NCBI RefSeq assembly: GCF_016864375.1
Contig: NZ_CP069355.1
Coordinates: forward strand, 1,054,001 to 1,118,000
Reading direction: 5' to 3'
DNA: 64,000 nucleotides
Source of the DNA: Microvirga sp. VF16
Lineage (GTDB): Bacteria > Pseudomonadota > Alphaproteobacteria > Rhizobiales > Beijerinckiaceae
Shown here: positions 7,669 to 16,609 of the stretch, in pieces
How the letters are laid out: the number at the start of each line of letters is the position of its first letter
How positions within the stretch are numbered: the first letter of the stretch is position 1
The notes under the pieces: generated by a model
Seen by the model: only the letters and a program-made list of their open reading frames with translations
Told to the model about the DNA's origin: nothing
The model's database searches: none
Translations under genes and position numbers: made by a program

Positions 7669-9386
7669 TCCGCCGCCTCGGCAAGAGGGCCCGTATTGAC
7701 GTGAAAGTCCGGCCCATTAGCTGTCGCGGCGACAATGCCTGAGCGGATGACGAAATCCCCGAACCGCTCGGCAGGCTTGCGGTCACCGGCATACGCCGCA
7801 AAGAGCGGATCGAGAGCAGTGATGATCTCGTCGTGCTGCAGGTCGGCGGCATAGAGCTTGGAGAGACGCGAGCCGTCGAACGCCGCGCCAAGATACAGAT
7901 TATAGCGGCCAGGGCCTTTGCCCACGAGCCCGATCTCGGCGATGTAGGGGCGGGCACAGCCATTGGGGCAACCGGTCATGCGGATCGTGATCTCATCCTC
8001 CGCCAGACCGCGCAGGCTGAGACGCTCCTCGAGAGCTGTCACGAGCGACGGCAGATAGCGCTCGCTCTCAGCCAGCGCCAGGCCGCAGGTCGGCAGGGCC
8101 ACGCAGGCCATCGCATTGCGGCGCAGCGCCGTAGCATGACTGGTCAAGGCATGCTCCTCCACGAGTGCTTCGATTTCAGGACGCTTCTCGGGCGAGACAT
8201 TGGCCACGATGACATTTTGATTCGCCGTGAGACGGAATTCGCCGTCGTGAACTTCCGCAATCCGGCGGAAGCCGGTCATGAGCGAGGGACCGTCCGGGAT
8301 GTCGCGCAGGCGGCCGTTCTCGATGAACAGCGTCAGGTGGGAGCGGCCGTCCTCGCCTTCGACCCATCCGTAGCGGTCACCATTCCCGTCGAACCGGAAA
8401 GGCTTCGGCTTGCCCAAGGCTTTGCCGATGCGCCGTTCGACCTCGGCGCGGAAAGCCTCAAGGCCGCGATCCTCGATGGTGTATTTGAGACGGGCATGCT
8501 TGCGCAGCGTGCGGTCGCCCCAATCACGCTGCACCGTCACCACCGCTTCGGCCACGGCGAGCGCGTCCTCGGGCTGGCAGAAGCCCATCACGTCGGCCGT
8601 GCGCGGATAGGTGTCGTCCTCGCCATGGGTCATGCCCATGCCGCCGCCGACCGTCACGTTCCAGCCCTTGACCGCACCCTTCTTGTCGAGGATCGCGATG
8701 AAGCCAAGATCCTGCGCGAAGATGTCGACCTCGTTTGACGGCGGGACGGCCACGACGGTCTTGAACTTGCGCGGCAGGTAGGTCCGGCCGTAGACGGGCT
8801 CAGTCACCTCTTCCTCACCACCGGCAATCTTCTCGCCGTCGAGCCAAATCTCGCGATAGGCCGGTGTCTGCGGCAGGAGATGTTCGGAGATCGACCGGGC
8901 GAGATCGAGGGCTGCCTTGTGAGCGCGGGACTGATGCGGATTGGTCGAGGCCAGCACATTGCGGTTGACATCGCCGCAGGCGGCCAGAGTGTCGAGAAGG
9001 GCCGTGTCGATGGCCTTCATCGTCGTCTTCAGGTTTGTCTTGATCACGCCATGGAACTGGAAGGTCTGCCGGGTCGTCAGCCGCAGCGTGCCATTGGCAT
9101 AATCCCGGGCGATCCGGTCGAGCTGGAGCCATTGCGCCGGCGTGCAGACGCCGCCGGGGATGCGCAGGCGGATCATGAAGGAATAGGCTTTTTCGAGCTT
9201 CTTCTTCGTCCGCTCGGCCCGCAGATCCCGGTCGTCCTGCAGGTACATGCCGTGGAACTTGACCAGCTGCTGATCGTCCTCGGTGATCGCACCGGTCACG
9301 ATGTCGGTGAGGCCTTCCGCGAGCGTGCCGCGCAAATAGCCGCTCGCCTCCTTGATGCGCTCGTTGCGCGAGAGTTCCTTGGACAT
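7665..9386 (-). CDS. cysI: Sulfite reductase hemoprotein beta subunit CysI
   Basis: The protein has 573 residues, the normal length for CysI. Diagnostic segments are LTTRQTFQFHGVIK in the first ferredoxin-like half and the Cys pairs that bind the [4Fe-4S]-siroheme centre, CVALPTCGLALAESER and RMTGCPNGCARPYIAEIG. It reduces sulfite to sulfide using six electrons delivered by CysJ. The gene starts 12 bases after the cysJ stop and its own stop overlaps the cysG start, so cysJ, cysI and cysG form one operon driven from about 11.2 kb. Confidence 0.96.
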   Translation of the reverse strand: MSKELSRNERIKEASGYLRGTLAEGLTDIVTGAITEDDQQLVKFHGMYLQDDRDLRAERTKKKLEKAYSFMIRLRIPGGVCTPAQWLQLDRIARDYANGTLRLTTRQTFQFHGVIKTNLKTTMKAIDTALLDTLAACGDVNRNVLASTNPHQSRAHKAALDLARSISEHLLPQTPAYREIWLDGEKIAGGEEEVTEPVYGRTYLPRKFKTVVAVPPSNEVDIFAQDLGFIAILDKKGAVKGWNVTVGGGMGMTHGEDDTYPRTADVMGFCQPEDALAVAEAVVTVQRDWGDRTLRKHARLKYTIEDRGLEAFRAEVERRIGKALGKPKPFRFDGNGDRYGWVEGEDGRSHLTLFIENGRLRDIPDGPSLMTGFRRIAEVHDGEFRLTANQNVIVANVSPEKRPEIEALVEEHALTSHATALRRNAMACVALPTCGLALAESERYLPSLVTALEERLSLRGLAEDEITIRMTGCPNGCARPYIAEIGLVGKGPGRYNLYLGAAFDGSRLSKLYAADLQHDEIITALDPLFAAYAGDRKPAERFGDFVIRSGIVAATANGPDFHVNTGPLAEAAE

Positions 9387-9398
9387 CGTTCGTGCTTC

Positions 9399-11150
9399 TC
9401 AATAAACGTCTTGGTGATAGCGGCGACCACGCTCGAGCTCGGTGACGGCAAGCTCGGCGGCGTCGGGAGAAAGGACCTTCACGTCGGCGAAGGCGGCGAC
9501 GAGCGCCGCGCGGATATCCTTCGCCATGGCCGTGGCGTCACCACAAACGTAGAGCTGCGCGCCATTGTCCAGCCAGTCGATCACGTCCCGGCGCTGCTCC
9601 CAGAGACGATGCTGCACGTAGACCTTTTGCGGTGTGTCGCGCGAGAAGGCGAGATCGATCCGGGAGAGCGAACCGTCCTTCAGGGCATCCTGCCATTCGA
9701 GCTGATACAGGAAGTCGTGCGTGTAGTGGCGGTCGCCGAAGAACAGCCAGGACCTGCCGCTCGCTCCGACGGCGCGTCGTTCCTGCACGAAGGCGCGGAA
9801 GGGTGCGATGCCGGTTCCCGGGCCGATCATGATGATGTCGGTTGACGGATCGGGCAGCCGGAAATGCTTGTTGGGCTTCAGGCGAACGCGGGCTGATGCC
9901 CCGGCCTTGAGGCGGTCGGCCACGAAGGTCGAGGCAACACCGCCGCGCACGCGGCCGTGGGTTTCATAGCGCACGGCGGCAATCAGCAGATGCGCTTCGT
10001 CACCGACCTCCTTGCGCGAAGAGGCAATGGAATAGGCGCGCGGCGGTAGAGGACGCGTGAGAGCCGTGATCTGCTGAGCCGTCAGCGCCGCGGGAAAGGC
10101 TTCGACCAGATCGATCAGCTGGCGTCCTTCGATCCAGGACCGGGCCTGCCCCTCGTCCAGCAGCCGGCGCACCTCCGCGTGGCCCGTCTCGGCGGCAAAG
10201 GTTTCGAGCGTCTTGAGGGAAAGGGTCGTGATGTCCCGCTCACTCCTCAAGGCAGCGTGCAGGGCATCCTCCGCATGGAGTCCTGTGGCCGCAAGAACGC
10301 CCTCGACAAGGGCCGGGTCGTTTTCCGGGAAGAGTTCGAGCGAGTCGCCGGGCTCATAGGCCGGAGCCCTGCTCTCAAAGCCGAGCGCCAGGTGAACGGT
10401 TTCCTTGTCCGAGCGCGAGGAGTTCAGATTGACGTGCTCGATGATTTCGGCGGCCACCGGCTCGCGGCTGATCTCGGCGCCGGCACGGATGCCGAAATCG
10501 ACGGCCACCACATTGCCCGAGTTCTCCAGAGCTGGTGCAAGCGTTTCGAGAGTGCTCTTGATCCAGGCCGCCGCGGGAGCCTCGAAATCGAGGTCGCAAT
10601 CGACCCGGTCGACCGCGCGCACCGCGCCCAGCTCCGCGAGCCGTACATCAAGGGCTTTGCCGACGCCGCAGAACTCGGCATAGGCGGTGTCGCCCAAGGC
10701 CAGGACGGCGAAGCTCGTGCCCTCAAGACGCGGCGCCGATCCCCCCATGAGCTCCGCATAAGCGCGGGTGGCCCGCGCCGGCGGCTCGCCTTCACCCCAG
10801 GTGGCGGCGATCACCACCAGCCGTTCATACTTAGGCAGATCGACGATATCGAGATCGGCGAAATCGATGATCTTCGGCTTGAAGCCGCCCTTGCGGGCGA
10901 GCTTCGCCACGTCCTGAGCCAAGCGCTCCGCATTGCCGGACTCGCTGGCGAAGAGGATCGTGAGAGGCTCTGCCGCGCGGGCGGGCGCATCCACCCGCGG
11001 GGAGGGCGCCTGGCCTGCATCGATCCCGGCGAGAAAGCCGGCGAGCCACGCGCGCTGGATCGGAGAGGCACCGCTCAGGACACGATCGAGGCTGAGCCGG
11101 TCGTCGTCTCCGAAGGGCGCTGTTTGGGGCAGAAGGGCAAATGCTGACAT
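9399..11150 (-). CDS. cysJ: Sulfite reductase flavoprotein alpha subunit CysJ
   Basis: The protein has 583 residues. In order it carries a flavodoxin domain (LTILFASESGNAERLAQ), a FAD-binding ferredoxin-reductase domain (PRAYSIASSRKE), and an NADPH domain (MIGPGTGIAPFRAFVQE) with the usual C-terminal aromatic tail RRYHQDVY. It passes electrons from NADPH through FAD and FMN to CysI. I place the start at 11150 (MSAFALLPQ). A longer in-frame reading to 11213 would translate the palindromic operator at 11193-11208, so it is unlikely. It is the first gene of the cysJIG operon. Confidence 0.93.
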   Translation of the reverse strand: MSAFALLPQTAPFGDDDRLSLDRVLSGASPIQRAWLAGFLAGIDAGQAPSPRVDAPARAAEPLTILFASESGNAERLAQDVAKLARKGGFKPKIIDFADLDIVDLPKYERLVVIAATWGEGEPPARATRAYAELMGGSAPRLEGTSFAVLALGDTAYAEFCGVGKALDVRLAELGAVRAVDRVDCDLDFEAPAAAWIKSTLETLAPALENSGNVVAVDFGIRAGAEISREPVAAEIIEHVNLNSSRSDKETVHLALGFESRAPAYEPGDSLELFPENDPALVEGVLAATGLHAEDALHAALRSERDITTLSLKTLETFAAETGHAEVRRLLDEGQARSWIEGRQLIDLVEAFPAALTAQQITALTRPLPPRAYSIASSRKEVGDEAHLLIAAVRYETHGRVRGGVASTFVADRLKAGASARVRLKPNKHFRLPDPSTDIIMIGPGTGIAPFRAFVQERRAVGASGRSWLFFGDRHYTHDFLYQLEWQDALKDGSLSRIDLAFSRDTPQKVYVQHRLWEQRRDVIDWLDNGAQLYVCGDATAMAKDIRAALVAAFADVKVLSPDAAELAVTELERGRRYHQDVY

Positions 11151-11192
11151 GCCCTGAGTTTCGCGCGGGGCTGTAGGATAAGTCAATGGAAT

Positions 11193-11208
11193 GTTCTTTT
11201 TAAAGAAC
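11193..11208 (-). promoter_or_regulatory. Palindromic operator upstream of cysJIG
   Basis: On the plus strand this reads GTTCTTTTTAAAGAAC, with seven-base arms. Read toward cysJ it is GTTCTTTAAAAAGAAC, followed after a short AT-rich spacer by TTGACT, a good -35 box. The site 18962-18977 has the same operator, spacer and TTGACT arrangement. Related sites lie upstream of cysH and sbp. The position just upstream of -35 suits an activator. Confidence 0.6.
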
Positions 11209-11308
11209 GCCACTTGATGGAAACTTCTTTTCTCAGCTCGCTTAAAGAGAGAAGAGAATTCTGTTCACCTCTGAACGATAGGAACCCACGCCAAGGGTCG
11301 GACCTTCT

Positions 11309-11770
11309 TTACGCCGTCGTCTCGATCGGTAGTGCCGTGGTGGACTTCACCCGCTCGACGCTGAAGCGCGAGCTGACCTTCTTGAGCGGAACAATTCCGA
11401 TCAAACGCTTATAGAACAAGTCATAAGCCTTCACGTCGGGAACGATGACGCGGAGGATGTAGTCCACGTCTCCCGCCATCCGATGGAACTCGACCACCTC
11501 GCTCATGGTCGCGATCGCATCGATGAACTGGTCGATGGCCTCTTGGGTATGATCCCCGGCTTCGATGCATACGAAGACCGTCAGGCCAAGTCCCAGCTTG
11601 TCCGGGTCGAGAAGCGCGACCCGTCGCTGGATCACGCCCTCGGCTTCAAGACGCTGAATCCGTTTCCAGCATGGCGTTTGAGACAAACCGACCCGATGGC
11701 CGATGTCTGCGACAGACAATGTGCCATCCTGCTGAAGAAGGTCCAAAATTTTTCGGTCGATGCGATCCAT
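11309..11770 (-). CDS. Lrp/AsnC family regulator in the cys cluster
   Basis: The protein has 153 residues. The N-terminal winged helix-turn-helix reads DRIDRKILDLLQQDGTLSVADIG and VGLSQTPCWKRIQRLEAEGVI. The C-terminal RAM/ligand domain includes EVVEFHRMAGDVDYILRVIV. It lies between the leftward cysJIG operon and the divergent cysH operon, so it is the obvious candidate to bind the GTTC-N8-GAAC sites. Proteins of this family bind amino acids and form octamers on palindromic DNA. A wider inverted repeat, GAAC-N12-GTTC at 11792-11811, lies just upstream of its start and could be an autoregulatory site. The effector is unknown. Confidence 0.9.
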   Translation of the reverse strand: MDRIDRKILDLLQQDGTLSVADIGHRVGLSQTPCWKRIQRLEAEGVIQRRVALLDPDKLGLGLTVFVCIEAGDHTQEAIDQFIDAIATMSEVVEFHRMAGDVDYILRVIVPDVKAYDLFYKRLIGIVPLKKVSSRFSVERVKSTTALPIETTA

Positions 11771-11898
11771 CTCTGCATCCAGCCTTTTGTCGAACAGAAA
11801 TTCTCTCGTTCTGATCCCCGGTGAATAAATCTTCTCTACTTGGGATAACTTGCCCTATTGGCCGATCAGCCATCCCTCCGGCTCAGAACGACGCGACC

Positions 11899-11922
11899 TT
11901 GACACCGTTCGTTATTAAGAAC
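11899..11922 (+). promoter_or_regulatory. cysH operon promoter: TTGACA box plus palindromic operator
   Basis: TTGACA at 11899-11904 is followed two bases later by GTTCGTTATTAAGAAC (11907-11922), the same GTTC-N8-GAAC palindrome as upstream of cysJ. Here the operator lies downstream of the -35 box, so binding could block polymerase unless another -35 is used. No clear -10 box is seen. The cysH start is 33 bases further on. Confidence 0.55.
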
Positions 11923-11954
11923 AAGTTCGATTTTGCGCTGTGGAGGTTTTTACG

Positions 11955-12719
11955 ATGAATTTGGGCTCAGGAGGCGGAGGAGCCGACGCTTTGGCCCGCG
12001 CCATGACGGATGCCAGCCTTGCGGAAAGGCTTGCTCTCGCCTCGCGTTCGATTGCGGGCCGGCTGGTCTTTACGACGAGCTTCGGTCTCGAGGATCAGGC
12101 GGTGACCCATGCGATCTTCAGAGCCGGTCTCGACATTCACATCGAGGTCGTGACCCTCGATACCGGTCGGCTGTTCCCTGAGACCTACGATCTGTGGGCG
12201 CAGCCGGAGGAGCGTTACGGGCGCCGCATCAACGCGGTTAGTCCGGATCGCTCCGATCTGGAGGCTTTGGTGGCTCGCCAGGGCATCAACGGTTTCCGTC
12301 AGTCCGTCGAGGCGCGGAAAGCCTGTTGCGATGTTCGTAAAGTGGAGCCCCTGGGGCGGGCTCTGGTCGGGGCGGCGGGCTGGATCACGGGGCTCCGCGC
12401 CGAACAATCGTCCTTTCGCGCCGCCGTGCCGTTGGCGTCTCAGGACGATGGTTATGGCCTGATCAAGGTCAATCCTCTGGCGGATTGGAGCCAGCAGGAC
12501 CTCGTCCGGTATGTGACCGACAATGCCGTTCCCTACAACCCGCTGCACGACCGGGGATACCCGTCCATCGGTTGCGCTCCCTGCACCCGAGCGGTCCGTC
12601 TCGGTGAGCCCGAGCGAGCCGGTCGCTGGTGGTGGGAGCAGGAGGCCAAGAAGGAATGCGGCCTGCACCTCGTGCCAACCCATCAAATTCAGGAGCATTC
12701 CCATGATCAGCGGGCGTGA
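11955..12719 (+). CDS. cysH: Assimilatory APS reductase CysH
   Basis: The protein has 254 residues. The PAPS-reductase fold shows LVFTTSFGLEDQAVTH (P-loop-like) and LDTGRLFPETYDLW. Four cysteines in ACCDV and GCAPC are the ligands of a [4Fe-4S] cluster, and the catalytic cysteine is in KKECGLHLVP near the C-terminus. The cluster cysteines mark an APS reductase (plant/rhizobial type), which fits the absence of APS kinase. ATG 11955 has GGAG nine bases upstream; a GTG at 11940 would place that site inside the gene. First gene of cysH-cysD-cysN-metZ. Confidence 0.95.
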   Translation: MNLGSGGGGADALARAMTDASLAERLALASRSIAGRLVFTTSFGLEDQAVTHAIFRAGLDIHIEVVTLDTGRLFPETYDLWAQPEERYGRRINAVSPDRSDLEALVARQGINGFRQSVEARKACCDVRKVEPLGRALVGAAGWITGLRAEQSSFRAAVPLASQDDGYGLIKVNPLADWSQQDLVRYVTDNAVPYNPLHDRGYPSIGCAPCTRAVRLGEPERAGRWWWEQEAKKECGLHLVPTHQIQEHSHDQRA

Positions 12720-13689
12720 AGCAAGCGGCGTGCGCCCCGCAAAGCGGCCGGAGTCTCAAGGGGTCTCATCCAAGGGAAAGTTGCTTCGGCCTGGCCTGAC
12801 CCATCTCGACCGCCTCGAGGCGGAGAGCATCTACATCATGCGCGAGGCGGTGGCTGAGAGCGACAACCCGGTCATGCTGTACTCGATCGGCAAGGACTCC
12901 TCGGTCCTGCTGCACCTGGCGCTCAAGGCCTTCTACCCGGCCAAGCCGCCGTTTCCGCTGCTGCATGTCGACACCACCTGGAAGTTTCGCGAGATGATCG
13001 CCTTCCGCGATCGTCGGGCGAAGGAGCTGGGTCTTGACCTGCTGGTGCACACCAACCCGGACGGGCTTGCCCGCAATATCGGCCCGATCAGCCACGGCTC
13101 CGAGGTGCACACCGACGTCATGAAGACCCAGGCGCTCAAGCAGGCACTCGAGCGGTACGGGTTCGACGCCGCGTTCGGCGGCGCCCGCCGGGACGAGGAG
13201 AAGTCACGGGCGAAGGAACGGGTGTTCTCGTTGCGCAACGCCCATCATCGCTGGGATCCCAAGCGCCAGCGGCCGGAGCCCTGGCAGCTCTACAACGGAC
13301 GCAAGCGTCGCGGCGAGAGCCTGCGCGTCTTTCCGCTCTCGAACTGGACCGAGCTCGACATCTGGCTCTACATCCACCGCGAGAACATCCCGATCGTTCC
13401 ATTGTATTTCGCCACCGAGCGGCCGGTGGTGGAGCGGGACGGCATGCTGGTCATGGTCGATGACAACAGGCTGCCGCTGCATCCCGGCGAGCAGCCGCAG
13501 TTGCGATCGGTCCGCTTCAGGACGCTCGGCTGCTATCCGTTGACAGGAGCCGTGGAGAGCACGGCCGCCACTCTCCCGGACATCATCCGCGAGACGCTCG
13601 AGGCGCGCACATCCGAGCGCCACGGGCGCGCCATCGACAAGGACATGGCTGCGTCCATGGAACGCAAGAAGCAAGAGGGCTACTTCTGA
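12703..13689 (+). CDS. cysD: Sulfate adenylyltransferase subunit 2 CysD
   Basis: The protein has 328 residues. The PP-loop is MLYSIGKDSSVLLHL, followed by LHVDTTWKFREMI and AFGGARRDEEKSRAKER, all standard in CysD. It forms APS from ATP and sulfate with the GTPase CysN. The start at 12703 has AGGAG eight bases upstream and overlaps the end of cysH by 17 bases, so the genes are coupled. A longer in-frame extension into cysH has no CysD-like sequence. Confidence 0.96.
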   Translation: MISGREASGVRPAKRPESQGVSSKGKLLRPGLTHLDRLEAESIYIMREAVAESDNPVMLYSIGKDSSVLLHLALKAFYPAKPPFPLLHVDTTWKFREMIAFRDRRAKELGLDLLVHTNPDGLARNIGPISHGSEVHTDVMKTQALKQALERYGFDAAFGGARRDEEKSRAKERVFSLRNAHHRWDPKRQRPEPWQLYNGRKRRGESLRVFPLSNWTELDIWLYIHRENIPIVPLYFATERPVVERDGMLVMVDDNRLPLHPGEQPQLRSVRFRTLGCYPLTGAVESTAATLPDIIRETLEARTSERHGRAIDKDMAASMERKKQEGYF

Positions 13690-15305
13690 TGACGGTTCAT
13701 CCCGCACCCGAGAGTTTCAAGCTGGAGGACTATCTCGCGGCCCATGAGCGCAAGAGTTTGTTGCGCTTCATCACCTGCGGCTCCGTCGATGATGGCAAGT
13801 CCACGCTGATTGGGCGTTTGCTGTACGAGTCCAAGCGTCTGTTCGATGACCAACTCGCAACGCTGGAGCGCGACTCGCGCAAGCATGGAACGCAGGGCGG
13901 CGGGATCGATTTTGCCCTCCTGGTGGACGGGCTCGCCAGCGAGCGCGAGCAGGGCATCACCATCGATGTCGCCTATCGGTTTTTCTCGACCGACCGGCGG
14001 ACCTTCATCGTCGCCGATACCCCCGGCCATGAGCAATACACGCGCAACATGGCAACAGGCGCCTCGACCGCGGATGTCGCCATCCTGCTCATCGATGCGC
14101 GCAAGGGCATCACGCGCCAAACCCGCCGGCATGCGCTTCTCGTGTCGATGCTCGGCATCCGCCATGTCGCCCTGGCGATCAACAAGATGGATCTGGTGAA
14201 CTGGTCTGAGGAGAGATTCCGGCAGATCGCGGCGGAGTTCGAGACATTCTCAGCCGATCTGGGATTCGCGCAGGTTAGCCCCATTCCCTTGTCTGCCCTG
14301 CATGGCGACAATGTCGTTGCACCGACCTCCCAGGCACCTTGGTACCGAGGGCCAGCGCTCCTCTCATACCTGGAAACCGTCGAGATTGAGCGGACCGCCG
14401 AGGAAGAGCCATTCCGCATGCCGGTGCAGTGGGTCAATCGGCCCAGCCCGGATTTTCGCGGCTTTGCCGGCCTCGTCGCGAGCGGCAGGATCAGGCCGGG
14501 AGACCCTGTGCGGATCCTGCCCTCGAGGCTGGAGACATCCGTCGCGCAGATCGTGACGATGGACGGAGAGCTGAAGGAGGCCGTCGCGGGCCAATCCGTC
14601 ACGCTCACCTTGTCCGATGAGGTGGACATCTCCCGGGGCGACATCATTACGTCCGTGGAGCGGCAGCCCCAGGTTTCCGACCGGTTCGAAGCTCGCCTAT
14701 TCTGGATGGCAACCGAACACCTGAAGGAGGGCGACCAATTTCTCCTGAAGCTCGGGGCGGCGACCGTGCCTGCACGGGTCGTCACGGTGCGCCAGAGAAT
14801 CGACCTTTCCTCGCTCGCATCCGTGCCCGTTTCTTCCCTGGCAGCGAACGACGTCGGCCATGTTGGTCTCGTCCTGGATCAGCCCATCGCCTTCGATCCT
14901 TATTTGCAAAGCCGCCGCACGGGCGGGTTCATTCTCATCGACCGCGAGAGCTTCGACACGGTCGCGATCGGTCTCGTGGACACCGTGGTATCAGGTCGGG
15001 ATGCCGACACTCAACTGACCCGGCCCGATGGCCAGGTGACTTGGCTGAAATCAATCCGCGAACAGAAACGACGGAGTGTGCTCAAGGCCATGTCATGGCG
15101 GGTCATCGGCTCCGTTGCCACGGTGGCCGCCGCCTTTGTGCTCACCCAGGACGCCCGTCTCGCCGCGGCCATTGGAGCGACCGAGGTGGTGACCAAGCTC
15201 GCGCTTTACTACGGCCATGAGCGATTGTGGACCCGCATCAGGTTCGGCCTGTCCGTTGCCGCAAAGCAGCACGGCTCGGATCCCCAGAGTTCAGGGGCCC
15301 GCTAA
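13689..15305 (+). CDS. cysN: CysN GTPase fused to a DUF2061 membrane domain
   Basis: The 538-residue protein begins with an EF-Tu-like GTPase: GSVDDGKSTLIGRLL, DTPGHEQYTRNMATG and INKMDLVNW. The beta-barrel domains follow to about residue 450. The last 75 residues (RRSVLKAMSWRVIGS, then FVLTQDARLAAAIGATEVVTKL and YYGHERLWTRI) match DUF2061, a two-helix membrane domain usually encoded as a separate small protein. There is no APS-kinase P-loop, so this is not a NodQ/CysNC fusion. The gene overlaps the cysD stop by one base. The fusion may tether sulfate activation to the inner membrane, next to the importer; that is inference. Confidence 0.93.
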   Translation: MTVHPAPESFKLEDYLAAHERKSLLRFITCGSVDDGKSTLIGRLLYESKRLFDDQLATLERDSRKHGTQGGGIDFALLVDGLASEREQGITIDVAYRFFSTDRRTFIVADTPGHEQYTRNMATGASTADVAILLIDARKGITRQTRRHALLVSMLGIRHVALAINKMDLVNWSEERFRQIAAEFETFSADLGFAQVSPIPLSALHGDNVVAPTSQAPWYRGPALLSYLETVEIERTAEEEPFRMPVQWVNRPSPDFRGFAGLVASGRIRPGDPVRILPSRLETSVAQIVTMDGELKEAVAGQSVTLTLSDEVDISRGDIITSVERQPQVSDRFEARLFWMATEHLKEGDQFLLKLGAATVPARVVTVRQRIDLSSLASVPVSSLAANDVGHVGLVLDQPIAFDPYLQSRRTGGFILIDRESFDTVAIGLVDTVVSGRDADTQLTRPDGQVTWLKSIREQKRRSVLKAMSWRVIGSVATVAAAFVLTQDARLAAAIGATEVVTKLALYYGHERLWTRIRFGLSVAAKQHGSDPQSSGAR

Positions 15306-15398
15306 GCGACTGATCCGCCATCCGAGCCACAAGCATCATGATTGAGGCCGCCCGAGCCACCATGCGCAGGCAGCCACCGCCAGTTTAAAGGAAGAGAA

Positions 15399-16595
15399 AT
15401 GAGTGAGCGTTCAAGCCGGGACCGGCGCCTGCATGCGGATACCCGCCTTGTCCATGACGGCACGCTGCGGTCAGAGTTCGGCGAAACCTCCGAAGCGCTG
15501 TTTCTGACCCAGGGCCATGTTTATGCCAGCGCAGAGGAGTGCGAGGCCCGCTTCAAGGGAGAGAGCTCCGGTTTTCTCTATGCCCGGTTCTCGAACCCAA
15601 CCGTCTCGATGTTTGAGCAGCGCATCGCATCCTTCGAAGGAGCCGAGGCCGCGCGGGCAACGGCGACCGGCATGGCCGCCGTGACGGCGGCCCTCATGGG
15701 CCTGTTGCAGGCGGGCGACCACATCGTCGCCGCCCGCGCCCTGTTCGGCTCCTGCCGCTATGTCATCGCCGAACTCCTGCCGCGGTTCGGCGTGGCAGCC
15801 ACCCTGGTCGATGGAACGAACCCTGACGCCTGGCGCGAGGCCGTGCGGCCGGAAACCAAGGTGTTCTTCCTGGAAAGTCCGGCCAATCCCACCCTGGAGG
15901 TGATCGACATCGCAGCGGTCGCGCAGATCGCCCGCGAGGTTGGCGCAAAGCTGGTGGTGGACAACGTGTTCTCGTCGCCGCTCTGGCAGAAGCCGCTAGA
16001 GCTGGGTGCCGATTGCGTCGTCTATTCGGCCACGAAACATATCGACGGGCAGGGGCGCTGTCTCGGCGGGGTCATCCTCGGTTCGGAGGAGTTCATCCAG
16101 ACCCACATTCATACGCTGCTGCGGCAGACCGGTCCGTCGATGTCGCCGTTCAACGCCTGGGTGCTGCTGAAGAGCCTGGAGACGCTTCCCTTGCGGGTCG
16201 AGCGCCAGACCCGGACGGCAGCAATCGTCGCCGATGCCCTGGCGGGACATTCCGAGATCAGGCGTCTGATCTATCCGGGCCGTGCCGATCATCCGCAGGC
16301 AGCCATCATCGCCCGGCAGATGAAGGGGGGCTCGACGCTGATCGCGCTCGAGATCGAAGGAGGCAAGGCCGGCGCCTTTCGCTTCCTGAACGCCCTCGAA
16401 CTGATCCGGATCTCGAACAATCTCGGCGACGCCAAGAGCCTCATCACCCATCCGGCCACGACGACACATCAGCGCTTCACACCGGAGCAGTGCGCTGAAA
16501 TGGGCGTGTCGGAGGGTCTGGTCCGACTCTCGGTCGGCCTTGAGCATCCTGATGATCTGATCGAGGATCTGATGCAGGCTCTCGAACGCGTTTGA
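15399..16595 (+). CDS. metZ: O-succinylhomoserine sulfhydrylase MetZ
   Basis: The protein has 398 residues and belongs to the Cys/Met metabolism PLP enzymes (fold type I). The PLP-binding lysine is in YSATKHIDGQGRCLGG, and RATATGMAAVTAAL and FFLESPANPTLEV are typical. It joins sulfide to an activated homoserine to give homocysteine, taking up the product of CysIJ. The start at 15399 has GGAAGAG upstream; an earlier in-frame ATG lacks family similarity. It follows cysN by 93 bases, so probably the same operon. O-acetylhomoserine use cannot be excluded from sequence alone. Confidence 0.9.
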   Translation: MSERSSRDRRLHADTRLVHDGTLRSEFGETSEALFLTQGHVYASAEECEARFKGESSGFLYARFSNPTVSMFEQRIASFEGAEAARATATGMAAVTAALMGLLQAGDHIVAARALFGSCRYVIAELLPRFGVAATLVDGTNPDAWREAVRPETKVFFLESPANPTLEVIDIAAVAQIAREVGAKLVVDNVFSSPLWQKPLELGADCVVYSATKHIDGQGRCLGGVILGSEEFIQTHIHTLLRQTGPSMSPFNAWVLLKSLETLPLRVERQTRTAAIVADALAGHSEIRRLIYPGRADHPQAAIIARQMKGGSTLIALEIEGGKAGAFRFLNALELIRISNNLGDAKSLITHPATTTHQRFTPEQCAEMGVSEGLVRLSVGLEHPDDLIEDLMQALERV

Positions 16596-16609
16596 GGGGG
16601 CCGCCTGTC

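Noticed and set aside
6148..11147. Long open frames on the plus strand opposite cysG, cysI and cysJ
   Set aside because: They mirror high-GC third-position bias of the real genes and contain no recognisable domains.
11899..11925. LexA box (GTTC-N7-GTTC) at the cysH promoter
   Set aside because: The site is an inverted GTTC-N8-GAAC, not the direct repeat of alphaproteobacterial LexA, and recurs only at sulfur-related genes.
13689..15305. CysN-CysC (NodQ-like) bifunctional enzyme
   Set aside because: The C-terminal extension lacks an APS-kinase P-loop and reads as DUF2061; CysH is of the APS type, so the kinase is not required.
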